Assembly (NCBI GenBank): GCA_014706295.1
Contig: JACSVZ010000013.1
Location: forward strand, 1,701,231 to 1,765,230
Length of the DNA: 64,000 nt
Direction: 5' to 3'
Origin: Lycocorax pyrrhopterus obiensis
Taxonomy: Eukaryota > Chordata > Aves > Passeriformes > Paradisaeidae
Made by a program: the position numbers and the translations under genes
Part shown: positions 13,117-46,964 of the stretch, one piece after another
How positions within the stretch are numbered: the first letter of the stretch is position 1
Layout of the letters: each line of letters starts with the position of its first letter
Notes under the pieces: model-generated
What the model was told of the DNA's origin: nothing
Database searches by the model: none
The model's input: the letters and a program-made list of their open reading frames with translations, nothing else

Positions 13117-16100
13117 AACGTGGCTGCAGTTAAGGGGGAGAGGGTAGGAAAGTATTTTCTGAAGCCAAAAGTTTGGGAGGTGCCTGTTAAACTTTCGGAG
13201 AGTGATTTCAGCCTGACAAACCCTTAGTTTCAAGTCCTTTTTAACACTGGCTTTCAGTAGCATAAGCCCATAAATGATCTTCTTCAGAATGATCCCTGAA
13301 GGCTGAAAGGAGGAGCAGCAAATCCTGCAGAATTTTTCGTGGTGTTTACATGACCCCTCTGTCCTGGAGCTCCTGAGAGCAGCCAGTGGTGTCCAGGGTG
13401 TGAAGCAGGGGATGTTAGAGCCAGCCTGGCAAAGCAGACACGGCAGGAGGGATTTGGGATGAGCCTCGGGATGAGTCACCCGTGGCTGAGTCAGTGCTAA
13501 AAGCCATTGAACAAGAGTGGCCCAGCTTAGCTATTTTTAATATTTGCTTACTCACATTTACTGTACTAAGCTCTTTACAGGAAAGGTAGTTAAGAGCTGT
13601 AGTGAGCTCTTAAGGCCACTTTCCATGGCAGCAGCTCCTTTAATTGATTGGGGGTGATGTCTTCAGTCCTGCCTTTTCTGAGCTTTTAAGGTCTGGCCAT
13701 AATTCTTGTGCTTGATGCTTCCAGAAGTGCTGCAGTGTGGTACTCACAGGATTGCCTCAGGACCTGCAGGGATAAATTGGACTTTAAAACTAGCAGGAGC
13801 AGCTTGGTAGTACCTAGAAGTGGTTTTTGACCTCACCAGGTGGAATTTTGTCTCAAAAGGGCCGTGGTTTAATACATGAATAAAACATTCCAACGTTTTA
13901 GCCACGATGGAATAAATAAATAAACAAATCCCAATTTTTCTGTTGCAAGCAGGGTGCTGCCCCTCCTGCACAGCAGCACGCGGAGCTCTGATGGCCAGGA
14001 AGGTGCAGCCCTGGCTCTCTCCTTCGCAGGCAGAGGTGTTCTCTTTCCAGCTGTTTCCAGCTGTGTCTGCAGCAGGAGGAAGCCGAGCAGGTTGCTTGGG
14101 GTGCGTTTGTGTCACCGAGTTCAGCAGTGGCTTCCTGTTTACTGCTGCTGAGGGAGGGCTTGGCCTGGGACCACAGAAGGTGCAAGAGTGGCTCGTGGAT
14201 TCGCTGTTAGGCAGGGACTGTAGCCATGAGTTGGGAATTCTGCAGTGGAATGAATCCCTGTGCTGGCTGGAAGTCGCTTTCTTTTCATTTTCCTTTTCTT
14301 TTCAAACATTCCCTGCTGCACAACCGAATTCCTTGAGTTCTGTGTTGGCGCCGGAGCTGGGAAGGGTGGGAGGGGTCACAGCTCTGCAGAGCAGAGCTTG
14401 GTGGGTTGGATGGGGATGAACTGGCTCTGCTGGAGCTGTGGGAGCTGAGATAACTCCTGTTATCAGCCTCGTGGGAGAAAGGCTGCCCCGTGGCTCGTGC
14501 AGCCGAGACCTTGGGAGAGCAAAGCCCGAAGATCCTTCCCAGCAGCAGGGACATGGTCCTGCACCCAAAGCTGCTCTTGAGAGAGGGAGGCAGAGCTGCA
14601 GCTGGGAAATGTCTGCTGCTCTGGGCTTCTGAAATAAAATCATAACTGGACTGAAAAATTAACTGGCCGTGAACTTTTATGAAACTGCTCTTGGCCAAAG
14701 CAAGAAATTGAGCTACTGTCAGTTTTCATAGTACACAGACAGTGCTGGGAATGCAGATAGGCTCCTGGAAAGGTAGAAGTCACATTCCTCTCATAATTTT
14801 TGACTTTGAATTCTGAAATATAGAATACATGTTTAAAGTTGGGGTTTTTTTCAGCTTTCCTGCATCGTATAAGACTCAGAGGATGATGATTCTGGAGTTA
14901 AAGACCACCTGGAGTTACCAGGCAGCCACTGCAGAAATGGCACAAGCAAATGTTTTCTAAAAGGAGAGAAATGGGTGAATTGTAAATAAACATGAGATGG
15001 TTCAGCCCTACCAGAATTGTGGAGAAGAGTTAAGTTGGGTTGTTAACCTGGCAGAGGTGTGAGGCTCTGTAGGGCAGGGAAGTTGTTGGTGCCAGGCTGG
15101 AATTGTTGTTGGGGTGAGATCTGTGCCAGGTGTGAAGTGTAGCAGGGTCTGTCTGGGGGATGGATGGGTGCAAAGGCAGCTTTAGGCACTCTGGGACCAA
15201 ACCATCAGTGACAGGAGAACCCTGCAAGCTGCAGGACAAATGATCAAATCCATAACCCAGCAGGACTCCCTAAGGAAAGGAAAACAAAGTCCCACTGCTC
15301 ATCACTGTGCACTGGAGCCACTCACAAGTCTCACCACCTGTGGATCACTGTTGACACAGCTCTCAGAGGCAAACTTGTAAAATTTGCTCCTGTTTAGCCA
15401 GTTAGTTAAAAATAGTGGATGTATTTGTCCATGAGATTGAATGAATTGAGGGTAAATATTTGATTTGTTTGCCAGGGTGGTGCTGGGCTACAGCTCGTGG
15501 TTGACAGGAGACTCACACCAGCAAACTCTTAATTGTAGCATTCACAGTTAAACTGGCCAGTGAAAATTCATGGCTGAAAATGGTTGGCAGAGCTTTGGGC
15601 AGTTGGAGAAGATCTGTGATGATGTGTAGGGTGTCTCAAAGCACTGTTTGTGAGGGGGTGGTGCTGGAGGACAGGACTGGATTTACAGGTTCCTCGTGCT
15701 GCTGGTGGCAGAGCCTGCCGTGCTCAAACACCGAATTGTCTTGGTTGTCTCAGGAGATAAAACCGATACCAGACAAGTAACAGGGTGTTCCTCTGTTTGA
15801 GGCAGAAGGCAGCTGTTAGATAAGACTTCAACTGCAGCAGCTGGCAGCTGGCTGTTCCATATTCTGAAGGAGAATCCCTGGGAAACCTTGGGAAACGTGT
15901 CCTTAGTGTCCCAGAGGAGCCAGAGCTCGGGCTCTGCTTGTGGCCACCGAAGGGAGGCACAAGGATCCTGGGTTTTGGCAGAGCTTGAGTTGTTTACTGA
16001 GACAACTTCCTAAAGGCTTCGTTTGGCTCTCATTGATTGGCTTCTTCTGTTTCAAGTGGCTTCTGCCAGTTTCTTTGTGTTTGATTTTTGGGAAGAAAAG

Positions 16101-17609
16101 AGCCTTCAGCTGGGAGAAATTATAAGTTTTTTTCCCCAATCTTTTTTGTAGTTGGGATCAGAGAAAAACAATTTAGGGTGCGATCTGAACCATGTAATTT
16201 CTTTATTGTCTTTACAGGTGGTACTTAGGGCTTAGCTCCTCTTTTTGAAGGTGGGAATATAAGGATTCAGAGTAGGCAATGTAAGGATTCATTAAAGCCT
16301 GAAAATAAAAAAGCAATTGCAAGCAAACCAAAGCATATCCTGGGGGAGAGTTCACTCATCCAGATTTGAATCTGCAGTTTAAAGAGATGAGTTTAGATGC
16401 AGATATAAGATCTCTTCTCAGTCAGAGGACTTGGAAACCTCATTTTGGTTCACACAAGTCCATTAACTGTCCCAGTTCTTTCCTCTGACTAAGAGGGACA
16501 AATGTCTTTACAGCCAGCCATGAGTACAGGCGTTCTCTGGTGATTAGTCAATAATAAGAAGTAATTGCTGTGTGTGTTTATCCCATCAGATGGGCAATAA
16601 ATACCTGTATTTCCCACTTGTATTAAAAATTATGTCTCAGTGGCATTAGATTCTTCCTTGGGTTGTCCATTTCTTACCATGCAGTGCTTGAGCTGCTCAC
16701 TCTGTGCCCACTTTTCTAAACTGAAAACATTTTTCTTCTATGCACACCAAACCAGTGTAGCCCAATAACGCCACATGGGAATTTTTTGGGTTGGAAAAGT
16801 CCGTATTGTCCGCTTTCCATTGAGCCTGAGAAGATCTTGTGCACCTTTCTGACTAAATACAGCTGGGGGCTACCAGCATTACAGCAGGGCTTTAACTGAA
16901 TAAAAGAGGAGCAGAGAGCACAGAGAGGGGTAAGAGGCTTTGAAGATCAAATTGCTCTCGATGTCAGTAGTAAATCCCAAGTTTGTTATGGAATTGAGTG
17001 GTTTTCAGCTCTGTTGTAGCAGGAACGTTTCTTGGTTAGGGGATGTTTTTGTTGGTGGTTTGCTCTGAGCAGAAGGGTGAACAAAACCGGTGAAGTTTTG
17101 TTTGCTTTTGTTTGGGCCTCGTTTTAAAGGGCGAGCCCTTAAAAGTGAACTTTAACAATATCTTCTGGCCACATTAAAAAAAATAAATAAAAAAAACAAA
17201 AAAGAAGAAGGCAAACCATCAAAAAAGTCTTACCAAAGTGCAAAGCCACCACAGGAAGCACACGACTGCCAGCAGCCATCTGGGGGGTTCGGATGCTCTG
17301 CTATATTCAGAGATGTTGACCACGTAGTGAGAACCTCTTTAGGGCCTTTGGAGGGATCTAAATGGCAACAAGTCGGTGACACTCATTTTGAAACCGGGGT
17401 GAGTGCAAGAGGTGCCACTGTTTCAGTTTGTTCTACTGAGGCAGAGTTGGTGCTTGCCCTCAGGAATTCCTGCTCCGTGGGAGGAGCTGGGATGCCCTCA
17501 CAGCTCCTGGGCAGCTCAGCCCCTGTGCAGGATGGTGCTGGACTAAAGGAATTTTGCTGCTGCAAAACCTTCCCTGTTGCTTGTTCCTTCTCTGACCTCC
17601 GTGTGTGTG

Positions 17610-17685
17610 GTGGCTGATGGTGGCAGGGGTGACAATGAGATGATCTTTAAGGTCCCTTCCAACCCCAAATCGGTGTTTTTATGGT
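17610..17685 (+). mobile_element. CR1 3' end fragment
   Basis: The sequence 'gagatgatctttaaggtcccttccaacccc' is near-consensus CR1 3' end in sense orientation. Confidence 0.8.
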
Positions 17686-19924
17686 GGGGGTGTTGTGGGG
17701 GGTGAGGAGTTTTGCTCATAGCTGCGCTGCCCAGTGAAGAAGGGCTGGAGAGAACTGGGCCAGGAGCCTCCATTTCGTGATAAGATGTGAAAATGATAAA
17801 GGTCAAGAAGAACATCTGGAGCTGCTCTCCAGGAAGTGGCTGCAGGGCCGAGCAGGAGGGAAGTGACCGTGTGTGGTTTGTGAGCCGAGAGCCCCGCCGA
17901 GGTGGCCGTGAGCCAGCGGGACCTTTGCAGCAGCTCTGTGGTCGCCCAGTCCCAGCCCCTTTGCATGTTTTACACACTCAAACTAGAAAGCAAAGCCTGT
18001 GAGAAGTTCACCTCCTCAGGCTGGTGGGGCTTGGAGGAACTGCTTCCAACTCTTGCTCTCTGTTAGGGATGTGGGAGAGCTGGGCATTACCTGTGCTGGC
18101 ACTGATTTCCTGGGTAAGTGAGCAACTCATTTGATTTCTCCTCTACTCATTTGCGGAAAGGACTTGTTGAGAATGTTTCTCACTGGTCCTGATTTTGCTA
18201 GACCTCAGCTGGCTGCTTGTTTTGGTTTGTTTCTTACTAAAGATCTGAGGCACCGTCGGAAATCCGGGTGCCGTCGTAATAAAGCCATGCTTGCTTTTTC
18301 CTTAAAAGCCAGTGAAATGTGGGATTCCCTTGTTGAGGAGCCACCAGTGGGTCATGGAGGTGGTTGTTGGGCTTGTTTTGCAGCAAGCTCCCTTGGAATG
18401 ATCTAAGGAATTATCCAGCGGAACAGGTGCCAGGAGGGCACGTCTGGGCCCTGGGGATCATCCCATCTCCACATGCACAGCCTGTGGAGCAAATGAATTT
18501 TGTTAAGTGAATAAGGTGAGGTGAGATGGACTCTGGCTTGTAAAACTTGGCTTTTAGGAGGACTTGGAGCTCTGAGAGCCTGTAGATGCATAACGAGTCC
18601 CCAGAGGTTCCTTCATTAATTTTTTCAGCATGGTGGGATCTCTGAGATTTTAAGGCTCAGGAGAACAGGATGAAGTGACCTCTCTTGCTCCTGCCTGGTT
18701 AAAGAGGGGAGGAATTCTCCAATTACAGACCTTCATGTGCAACGTGTGAACCATGAAACTGCTTCACCTCCCTCCTTGTGGCTTTTCCTGCTTAGGAAAA
18801 CTCCTGGAGTTCCCCAGCACTGCCCTGGCCTGGTGGCTGCTCCGGCCACGTCCCCACGGGGTCGGTTGTGTGATGACGATGTCCCACTCTGGTCCCCCAG
18901 TCAGCAGAGAAATGGCTCGTGTTGGGGTGGGGTTTCTTCCATTCTGTTCTTTTCCGCTGCTGCCGTTCTGCTGGATCCGTACCACGGCTGCAGAGCGTTC
19001 TGCTCCCTCAGAAGAGGCAGAGCCATTCCCTGGTTCAGCTCCTGCTCGTAGCCCTGAGCGCTGTGCCAGGCTGAAGCTCTGGAGCTGTTGCTGTGCGTGA
19101 GCAGAGCTGATGTGTGTGACCCCTGCTCTCTCCCTCTCTGTGCCTCATTCCCATTGATTTGCTTCCGTGGAAGTTTTAACTTTTATCTGGAACACGTCCG
19201 CAGCCCTGCCGCATCCTGCCCCAGTGACCTGCTGGGGGTCACCGCCACGTCAGCCCAGCAGGAGCAAGCTCTGCACAGCCCTTAACACTTTCTCTTGAGA
19301 GAAACCTCGGAGGTGTTTGCCACGCTGACTGATTTCCCTGGAAGTTTTCCCACCGGTCTGAAGTGCCCCTCAGGAAACCCCTGAAATCAGCGCGGTGCCA
19401 CCGGGAAGAGGCCGCGCTTCCTGGAGCTCTGCTCCATTGCTGGGAAGGTGGCGTGGCTCTTTTCCAGAGAACTTCCATCCCATCCCAGAGGTGCAGACTG
19501 CCACGGGCGTGGGGATGAGAGAGAACATCAAGGAAGGAAAAGGATCATTAATGCTGTGTCCCAGGCAGGAATAAAAACAAATTGTCCGTGTAAATCACCC
19601 TCAAACTGGAATGCCCCTTCAGCCCCGTTAGCATCAGTCAGAGCAATAAAGCTGGCTTTTAGATAGTTGGCTTGTGAGGAAAAACTAATTGCAGAAAAAT
19701 CAGGTCGTTGTTGGAAGGTTTCCATGATGGCTTCTTGAGGCTTGAGACCTTTGCCTCCAAGGAAATTGATCCTGGTTTTAAGGAGAAGTGCTTGGTGTTG
19801 ACTACACAAGGATATAATAATAGGTTGTAAGCCTCAAGAATTGTGTCATTTAAAGTTGTTTTTATACCAGAAACTGGGGGTGAAAGAGGATTAAGCACAC
19901 ATTTATGAGCTATAAAAGCTTAGT

Positions 19925-19997
19925 TGAAGATGGCCTTGCTCATTGCAGAGCGGTTGTGACCTTTAAAGGTCACTTCCAACCCAAACCATGCTATAAA
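19925..19997 (+). mobile_element. CR1 3' end fragment
   Basis: The sequence 'ttgtgacctttaaaggtcacttccaacccaaaccatgctat' matches the CR1 terminal consensus in sense orientation. Confidence 0.75.
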
Positions 19998-21777
19998 AAA
20001 ATCGGTCACTACAGAAGCCCAGTCTGTATCCAAAGGAAAATCAGGCTGGAAAGAGCAGGTAATACAGAAAAAAAATGTGATTTTGTGTTTGTGTGCTCCT
20101 GCATGTGCCCCAGCCATTACAGGCAGAAAATAAAGGTGGCAAATTAACACACAGCTCTCTGAGAGGGCTGAGAAACGTCTTCCCACACTGGTGCCACGTC
20201 ATGAAATTCAGAGAAGTGGCTGAAAGTGCCTTGGAAAGGCGCAGGAAACGAGCAGGGTCAGTTCTCAGGGTGCAGCAGAGGATGGAGTGGGTCTATGAAG
20301 CTCTGGGTAGGCACAAAGCACTCAGAGAACACACCAGGAGTTGGCCTCCTGTGCTGCTCAGAGCCGGAGAGCTAAAAATGGAAATATTTGATATCTGTTA
20401 ATATTAGCATGCCACTAATGAAGCTGGCTGGTTTTCAGTTCTTGAGAACTTTGCTGCACGTTAACCACTTTTGATGAAAATTTCCATTCTGTGCCCTCTT
20501 GGCCCTACTTTAAAACACAATTTTACAGCGTGGATCGGTCGTGTCACAGCACGGATTCCACAGAAAAACCCAAGGGAATTATTAATTCTGGTTTGGGGGC
20601 AGAGTAAACAGAGTGTGATGAGCTCACTGAATAAAAGCATAAAATGAACACAATCATGCATAAGTGAAACAAATAAAACGTACATTTTGGTGAGAGAATC
20701 CTGTGGGAAACAAACAGCTTGTGCTCATATATCTAAATTTTCACTGAGTCTCTAGGAGGTTGTGCAGGATTAAATGCATGGTCTGTGCTGTACAGGCTGG
20801 GAAAAGTTTCTTGAGGAGCGTGGTGAAAAAATAATAATAATTGAGAGCTTTTGGGCTGGCATTAAAGGATAAATAGCACAAAAGTGACCTGATGCTTAAG
20901 GAAAACTTATCTGTTCCTGTATTGGCATAAGCAATCATAAACATCCCCAGGCCGTGGCCGTGTCAGGAAACCAGAAACGAAATGGGCTGAGAGGGCAGAA
21001 AAGAAGAAGAACTTGCAAATGGTGCTTCAAAGTGAGTTTTGGGTTGGTCAGATTTTATCTGGGATTTTCCTGTGCTCATATTTTAGGGGCTTTTGCTGAA
21101 AAGGTTCTGAAATGGACCTTCCATCTTTGCATTTGCCTTCCAGGATCCTGGTTTATGGTGAAAGTGTGGTGTTGGTGGAGCAGCATCTTTCTGGATCAAG
21201 GAAGACTTGCAGATAGTTTCAAAAATATTTAATTTCTGCATCTGCCTGTTCTTAGTTTTCGAGGCCTGCACAGGTTTAAAGGGGTTGCTTAACAAATGGT
21301 GTTGTACATGTGGTTTTTTTCTTAAAAATGCTGGAGCTGCTGGGCTTCAACTGTGGCAAATCCTAATCAGGAACTTGAGTTTTTGCCAAATGTTATTCTC
21401 TCCTGGATATCTTAATAGTTTAATAGCCAAACTGACTTTGAACAATCCATCTTTAGGCTTCCCTCCCCCTATTTCATAACTTTTCCTCTTTCTGATACCA
21501 GAAGTTTGTGAGGGCTCTGTCTGTGTGTGAGGGAAAAAAAAAAATCTTTCCTGGGCTCCAGATCTGTTCTTTGACATCATCCAAAGAAATCAGATGTGGG
21601 TTTTGGCAACTGTGGGTTCATGGCTTTGTGTTTGTGCCCAAAATCTCTGGGCTGTGGGATGGACCCTTGAGTGAAGGATGAGCCATCACCTCCCTCTGCT
21701 GGTGTTGCCCCGGGCCGGGTGTGTGCTCACGCTGCCAGTCAGGTGCTGGAAATACAGATTTTGAAGGAGGTGGAAGA

Positions 21778-21990
21778 AATCACAGAATCCTGGAATATCC
21801 TGAGCTGGAAGAACCTTCAAGGATCATCCAGTGCAGCTCCAGCCCTGCACAGACACCCCAAATCCCACCCTGGGCATCCCTGGCAGCGCTGCCCAAACGC
21901 TCCTGGAGCTCTGGCAGCCTCGGGGCCGTGCCCATGCCCTGGGGAGCCTGGGCAGTGCCCAGATGTCTTATCCAGAGGGATCCAGGGAGA
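21778..21990 (-). mobile_element. CR1 fragment, antisense
   Basis: It opens with 'tcacagaatcctggaatatcctgagctggaaga', the reverse complement of the CR1 3' end, and continues into CR1-like sequence ('gtgcagctccagccctgcacagacaccc'). It accounts for the open frames here. Confidence 0.8.
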
Positions 21991-23854
21991 AACAGCCTGG
22001 GAATCTGAAATCCAACAGGATTCCATCACCTGGCTTCCCTTGCCCAGCCAGGCGGTGCATGTGTGTGTGGGGGTCAGGATTTTAAATAACCAGGAAAAGC
22101 CTTTGCTTGGGGGAGTGGGATCTCAAGAAGAGCCATCCTGCATTCCCAAAAGTACTTTGGAGGGTGCATCACAAAGGACTGTTTCCACTGGGAGAAACAG
22201 AAAGGAAGTGAAATGAAAATATGCCTGAAAAAAGCGAGTGCTGTCCTGTCAGTGAGCAGGGACTGAGCACATCCCTCTGGTCCTGGGCTGTGTCCCCTGG
22301 AGCAGGGAAGAGCCCAGAAAATACACAAATAACAATTCTCTACTGAGGCTCTGAGAGCTTTTCAGTGGCAAAGGATAAAAATCCCCTTCACATTTCAGAG
22401 ATGAAGCATTTCACTGTGTAGGTCTGGTGAGGGATGCTCTGACAGAGCAGGAATTTGTCTCGGTCAAAGGAGACTTTTTGGAAGATGAGGATGCGTTTTT
22501 AAAATGTGAATCCCTGACAATGAGCATGGGAATGTCTGGAAAACCCATTAGGAAATAATAAATCAGACATTGGATGTTGGTTTGTTTGGTTCATCCCCAG
22601 AAGGTTTTGTAAATGAAGCAGCACTTAAGGGTTTTTAGGATTCTGGGAATTGCTAAAACCAAGAGTAGGAGCTTTTAACCAAAGCAAAGCAGCTCTGTTG
22701 GAAAACAAAAAGTTTGATTTATGAATCTGTAAAAGGCTGTGGTTTTATATTCCCCCTCACATTTTAAAACATCTGGACAATCTTTTCAACGTTAGGCCCA
22801 CACAGACATTGAAATACATGGAGCTTCAGTTAAATGTCATTTAAAAGGGGGTGGTTTTAATGAGATTCAAGTTAATATTTTTCACCTTTTGCATTTCAGT
22901 TTTCTGGTGCTGTGCAGAAGTAATTCCTGGCTTGTCTGCATATCCCAAAAATCACACTTTCAATTACTTCTTCCCCATATTATTGCCAAGGGAATGTGCC
23001 TGGAAAGTCAAATTTAGCATTCGAGTGGCAGGGATGGCAGGAACATGCAATTTAATTGGGAATGTGTGCCAGGCTCTTCAATAGAATTCTTTTTCTGGGA
23101 CGGTGTCACGTTTGCTGGGCTCTTCCCAAGCACGAGGGAAGTTGTGTGGCACTGTCTGACTTTTTCCAGACTAAGCCTCAGGCTTTTAAGGCAATATTTG
23201 CTGCAGTCTGCTAGGTCAGGTTAAGGCCTCGCACTGGTGAAGCAAAAATAATAAATACACATTTAGTTTAAACACATTTTGGCAGAGATGGGGGAGGAGG
23301 GAAAAAGGAGGGATGAAGGCTGGGAGTGGAGGAATCTTTCAGCCTCGGATGAGTGACGGGTGAGGTTTCCCAGCCCAGCAGCGCTGTCAGGTTTGGTTTA
23401 GACACATTTTAAATGATGATCTGGGAGGGGAAGAAACAACAGAGAGCAGGGGAGGGTTGGAATTAGTATCTAATGAAAAATGGGAGGAATGGAGCCACTT
23501 CAAAAGTCAGGAAGTAAAGCACAGAGGAAAAGGTTCCTGTGGTGTCACAGCTGAGGCTTGTGACAAGAACAGCCCCAAACTGAAAACAGGGGGAAGATGC
23601 AGGGAATAACCAAAGCTTTCCCTGGGATTTTTGGTTGCATCTCAGGCAGTGCCCCCAAAGTGTCGGAGGAGATCAGTGCCCAAACCCCTGGGTGGTTCCT
23701 GGGACTGGCTCTGGCTGAGACCAGATGCAGATCTCAGTTATAACAAAGGTTCCCTGGGATTGCAGGTGGAATTTCATCAGCCTGACCTTTTCATTTGTGC
23801 CTCAAACTGTGCAAAGCCGTTCCTGACAATGCCTGTTTTCCCTTTTTTTTTCAG

Positions 23855-23928
23855 TCAGAGTGAAGCTGCTCCTGGGCAGAGTGAAGACAACCCATTTCAG
23901 TTGTGTAGAGGATCCCACAGGCACATAA

Positions 23929-23934
<6 letters not shown>
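23855..23934 (+). other. JAK1: JAK1 exon 2: 5' UTR plus start codon
   Basis: A strong acceptor (an eight-T run, then cag) ends at 23854 and a donor, CAG|gtgtgt, follows 23934. The exon holds 74 nt of 5' UTR with no upstream ATG, then ATG CAG. An in-frame TAA sits directly before the ATG, so translation cannot start further upstream in this frame. Confidence 0.85.
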
Positions 23935-44332
<20,398 letters not shown>

Positions 44333-45304
44333 TGAATTCTTTTTATACTGTCAGGACTTTAAATGCCCAGCAAACTATCTATGCCCAAGGCTATTCCTTT
44401 TTTTGTTTTTACTCCTGTAATTTGTACTCTGGCTGGGCTGATGTGGTTATCAAGGATTCTTTTGCCAACAGATTGAAGAGTTGGATTAAAGGAATTTAAA
44501 GGTTTGGGCAAAATGAGCTCCAGCTCCCTTTGCTGCTGTTCTTGCAGGGCAGTTTTATCCTGCTCTGATTCTGGTTGTGCCACAATTGGAATTGCCCCGA
44601 TGGATGATGTGAGCTGGGAAAATCCACTGCACTTCTCAGCTCAAAGCTCAGCCAAGTGGATAGAAGAGGGCTCAATTAATAATTTTAAAGTTGGCTGACA
44701 AAATATCCTTCACATGCACTTAAATTCTAGTAAAAAATGAAACAACTTTTTCATAAAGATATAGGGAAAGTAAAATTATCACCTCTTTTTGACCCACCAG
44801 GCCCGAGTCCTGAGCTCTTACAGGTATTTAACAAAAAGTGTTCGAAGTACCACCCCCAGAAGCGTGGAGGGGTGGGCACAGTTGTGCATTTCAGTGACAA
44901 CCCCAATTTTGGGATAAATAATTTGCTTTTCCTAACTCCACTCCCACATTTTACCCCCTGGAGCTCCCAGAGTGGATGTAGCCCCGGAGGGGATGAATGT
45001 GCATCCCTGGTGCTGAGGGATGTGCAGGGAAGGAATGATTGGAGATGGAAAAGAACCCAATCCATGGCCAGAATCTGAGGGGATTATCCAAAAGGAAAGA
45101 GAGGCCTGAGCACCCAGGGGTGGCCCAGGGAATGGGAACTTTAAAGAACATTTTGACTCAGAGGCCCAGCTCATGAGTGGTTTAACTGGAAGCTCCTGCT
45201 GCCCCAGCTCCTAAACTTGGGCCATCATTTTTTCCTCCCACACCTGGAAGCTGGAAAATGCTCTGAAGAGATTACTTCAAGTTTTGGCAATAATAGGAAG
45301 AGGT

Positions 45305-45336
45305 CTATATATATATATATAAATATATATAAAAAA
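45305..45336 (+). repeat. (TA)n microsatellite in JAK1 3' UTR
   Basis: Alternating 'tatata' with interruptions lies about 120 bp before the JAK1 poly(A) signal. Confidence 0.88.
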
Positions 45337-45456
45337 TTGTAATTATGAGCTCCAAGGAGGTCAGATTTATTTTTACAGTGTTATTGTTTCTGTATGTCAC
45401 TTAGGAAGCTGAATTCAATCTGTAAGCACTTTGTTACTCTTTATACAAACAAATCT

Positions 45457-45462
45457 AATAAA
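45457..45462 (+). terminator. JAK1: JAK1 poly(A) signal AATAAA
   Basis: A canonical hexamer in sense orientation, 1.1 kb after the stop codon, followed within 15 nt by a run of T and then 'catgtg', which suits a downstream element. Confidence 0.8.
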
Positions 45463-45599
45463 GAATTTTTTTTTCTCCATGTGCCTCCCTTTTAAATCAG
45501 AAATTAAACAGAGGAGAGTTTTTAAAATGGAACTTCCAAAACCTTTTCCTACCTTACCTGATTAAAGGAGTCCAGGGCTGTTTTCCTCTCACAAAAATC

Positions 45600-46964
45600 C
45601 ACTTGAAATAAGTACCAACAATTTATTTTCATTGAAAAGTGTAACAAGTTGAGAAAGTTGCATATACAAACAGTTGAAACAAAATATTACAAGTGAATTT
45701 ATCAATACATACAGGCAGAATCCCAGAAAAGCTCCTGGCTCCTGTTTGTGGAGCAGTTCCAGCAGCTGAGGGAGGAGGGATTTTGATTGGGATTTTTTTA
45801 AGCTTTGTAAATGTGGATCCTGGTCACATCCCAAAGCTTGAAAGGCAAAGTTTAAGACTTTAATTTTAAAAAAAAATCAATATTGAAAAATGGCTTCAGG
45901 GTTCTCTAGCAAGGAAAAGGGAGAAGGAGGTGGCTCCTGGCCTCGGTGAACTCAATCCAGATGGATTTGCAGCAGGATTCCAAGGGGGCAAAGCCTTGGA
46001 ATGAGGGCTGAAGCCTTGGAAGGAGGGCTGGCTCCTCATTTAATTGTCACAACAGTGATGGCAAAAGGAAGGACTGCTGATCTCCAGCTCCAAGGACTGA
46101 TGGCAGAAGAGAACAGCTCGAGCCAGAGCTGATAATAAGCTAAAAATACAAAAAGTCTTTAAAAAAAAAAAAAAGGGAAAATACACTCAAAACTGGGAAA
46201 CAGTGTGGGGTGGCCCAGGAAGAGCTGTCCCACACCTGTGGAAGGAGGATGCTGCCTTGCACGGCTGCAGCCACACACTGGGAATTACTTCCTCCATGGA
46301 AAAGCTGTGGATTCTCAGCCTAAAAACAGACAAAGTTACTCCACTGTCCAAGGATCAGCTCTCCAGATCCCAGGGAATATTCCAAGGCAGCACAGGATAG
46401 CATCTCCCTTTGAACAGCCATTTATTGAGAACATCACCGAGGCTCTGGGAATACATTTGGTATCGCTCCATTCCAGGATTAAGAAGAAATACTAAAAACT
46501 GAAAGGCTGTAAATGCAGAACTCTTAATCCTGGAAAAAGGAAAGTTGGGAAAAAAACCACCCACATTCTGAGTTAAAAAAATACAAAATAATTCCTATCA
46601 AGACTTCCTCTTTTAACTTCCTCAGGCTGAGGACTGGAGAAAGGATCAGCCTTCCTTCCTCCGGGTTTTTATTGCTTTCAGCTGGAGCTGCCCCAGCTCC
46701 CCAAGTCCCTGTGCTCTGTCCCTCAGCCCACAGCTGACAAAGCCAACATTGTCCCCTCCTCTCCAAATGAAAGCAGCCACCACCTTTGTCACACACGTCC
46801 CATGTCCTTGGATGTCCGGGACAGAGCTGGCTCCTCTTGGGACACTCACCCCACACAGAAAGAATTCCTTGTCTGAAGTTAAGGCAGCAATAAATACAAA
46901 AGGATTCCCACCTGCCTTCCCTCCCCCGGGCAGGGCTGGGAATCGATCAATCCGCGGGAATGGA
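45600..46964 (-). other. RAVER2: RAVER2 3' UTR
   Basis: It runs leftward from the stop codon at 46965-46967 to the poly(A) signal at 45627-45622. It contains an A14-type run at about 46160 on the + strand. No coding potential is seen. Confidence 0.7.
45622..45627 (-). terminator. RAVER2: RAVER2 poly(A) signal AATAAA
   Basis: The + strand TTTATT is AATAAA on the RAVER2 strand, about 1.3 kb after its stop. A GT-rich element lies about 25-35 nt beyond on that strand. Other TTTATT hexamers occur at about 45366 and 46420, so alternative ends are possible. Confidence 0.65.

Larger units (their letters stand above)
652..23854 (+). other. JAK1: JAK1 intron 1 (~23 kb), no gene seen
   Basis: Apart from the CR1 fragments and simple repeats listed separately, I see no supportable coding exon. 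All open frames are short, unrelated to known families, and on both strands. The base composition is ordinary, A/T-leaning, with occasional poly-A or poly-T runs (for example 9401-9415). First introns often carry enhancers, but I cannot identify any from sequence alone. No known microRNA hairpin was recognised. Confidence 0.6.
44333..45480 (+). other. JAK1: JAK1 3' UTR
   Basis: It begins after the TAA at 44332. The best poly(A) signal is AATAAA at 45457-45462, followed by a T-rich and then TG-containing stretch. Cleavage is expected near 45,475-45,480. It contains a (TA)n run at 45305-45336. Confidence 0.75.

Noticed and set aside
652..23854. Possible miR-101 hairpin, which in mammals lies near the JAK1 5' side
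   Set aside because: I looked for the mature sequence and its complement while reading the intron and did not see it. It is probably upstream of the window.
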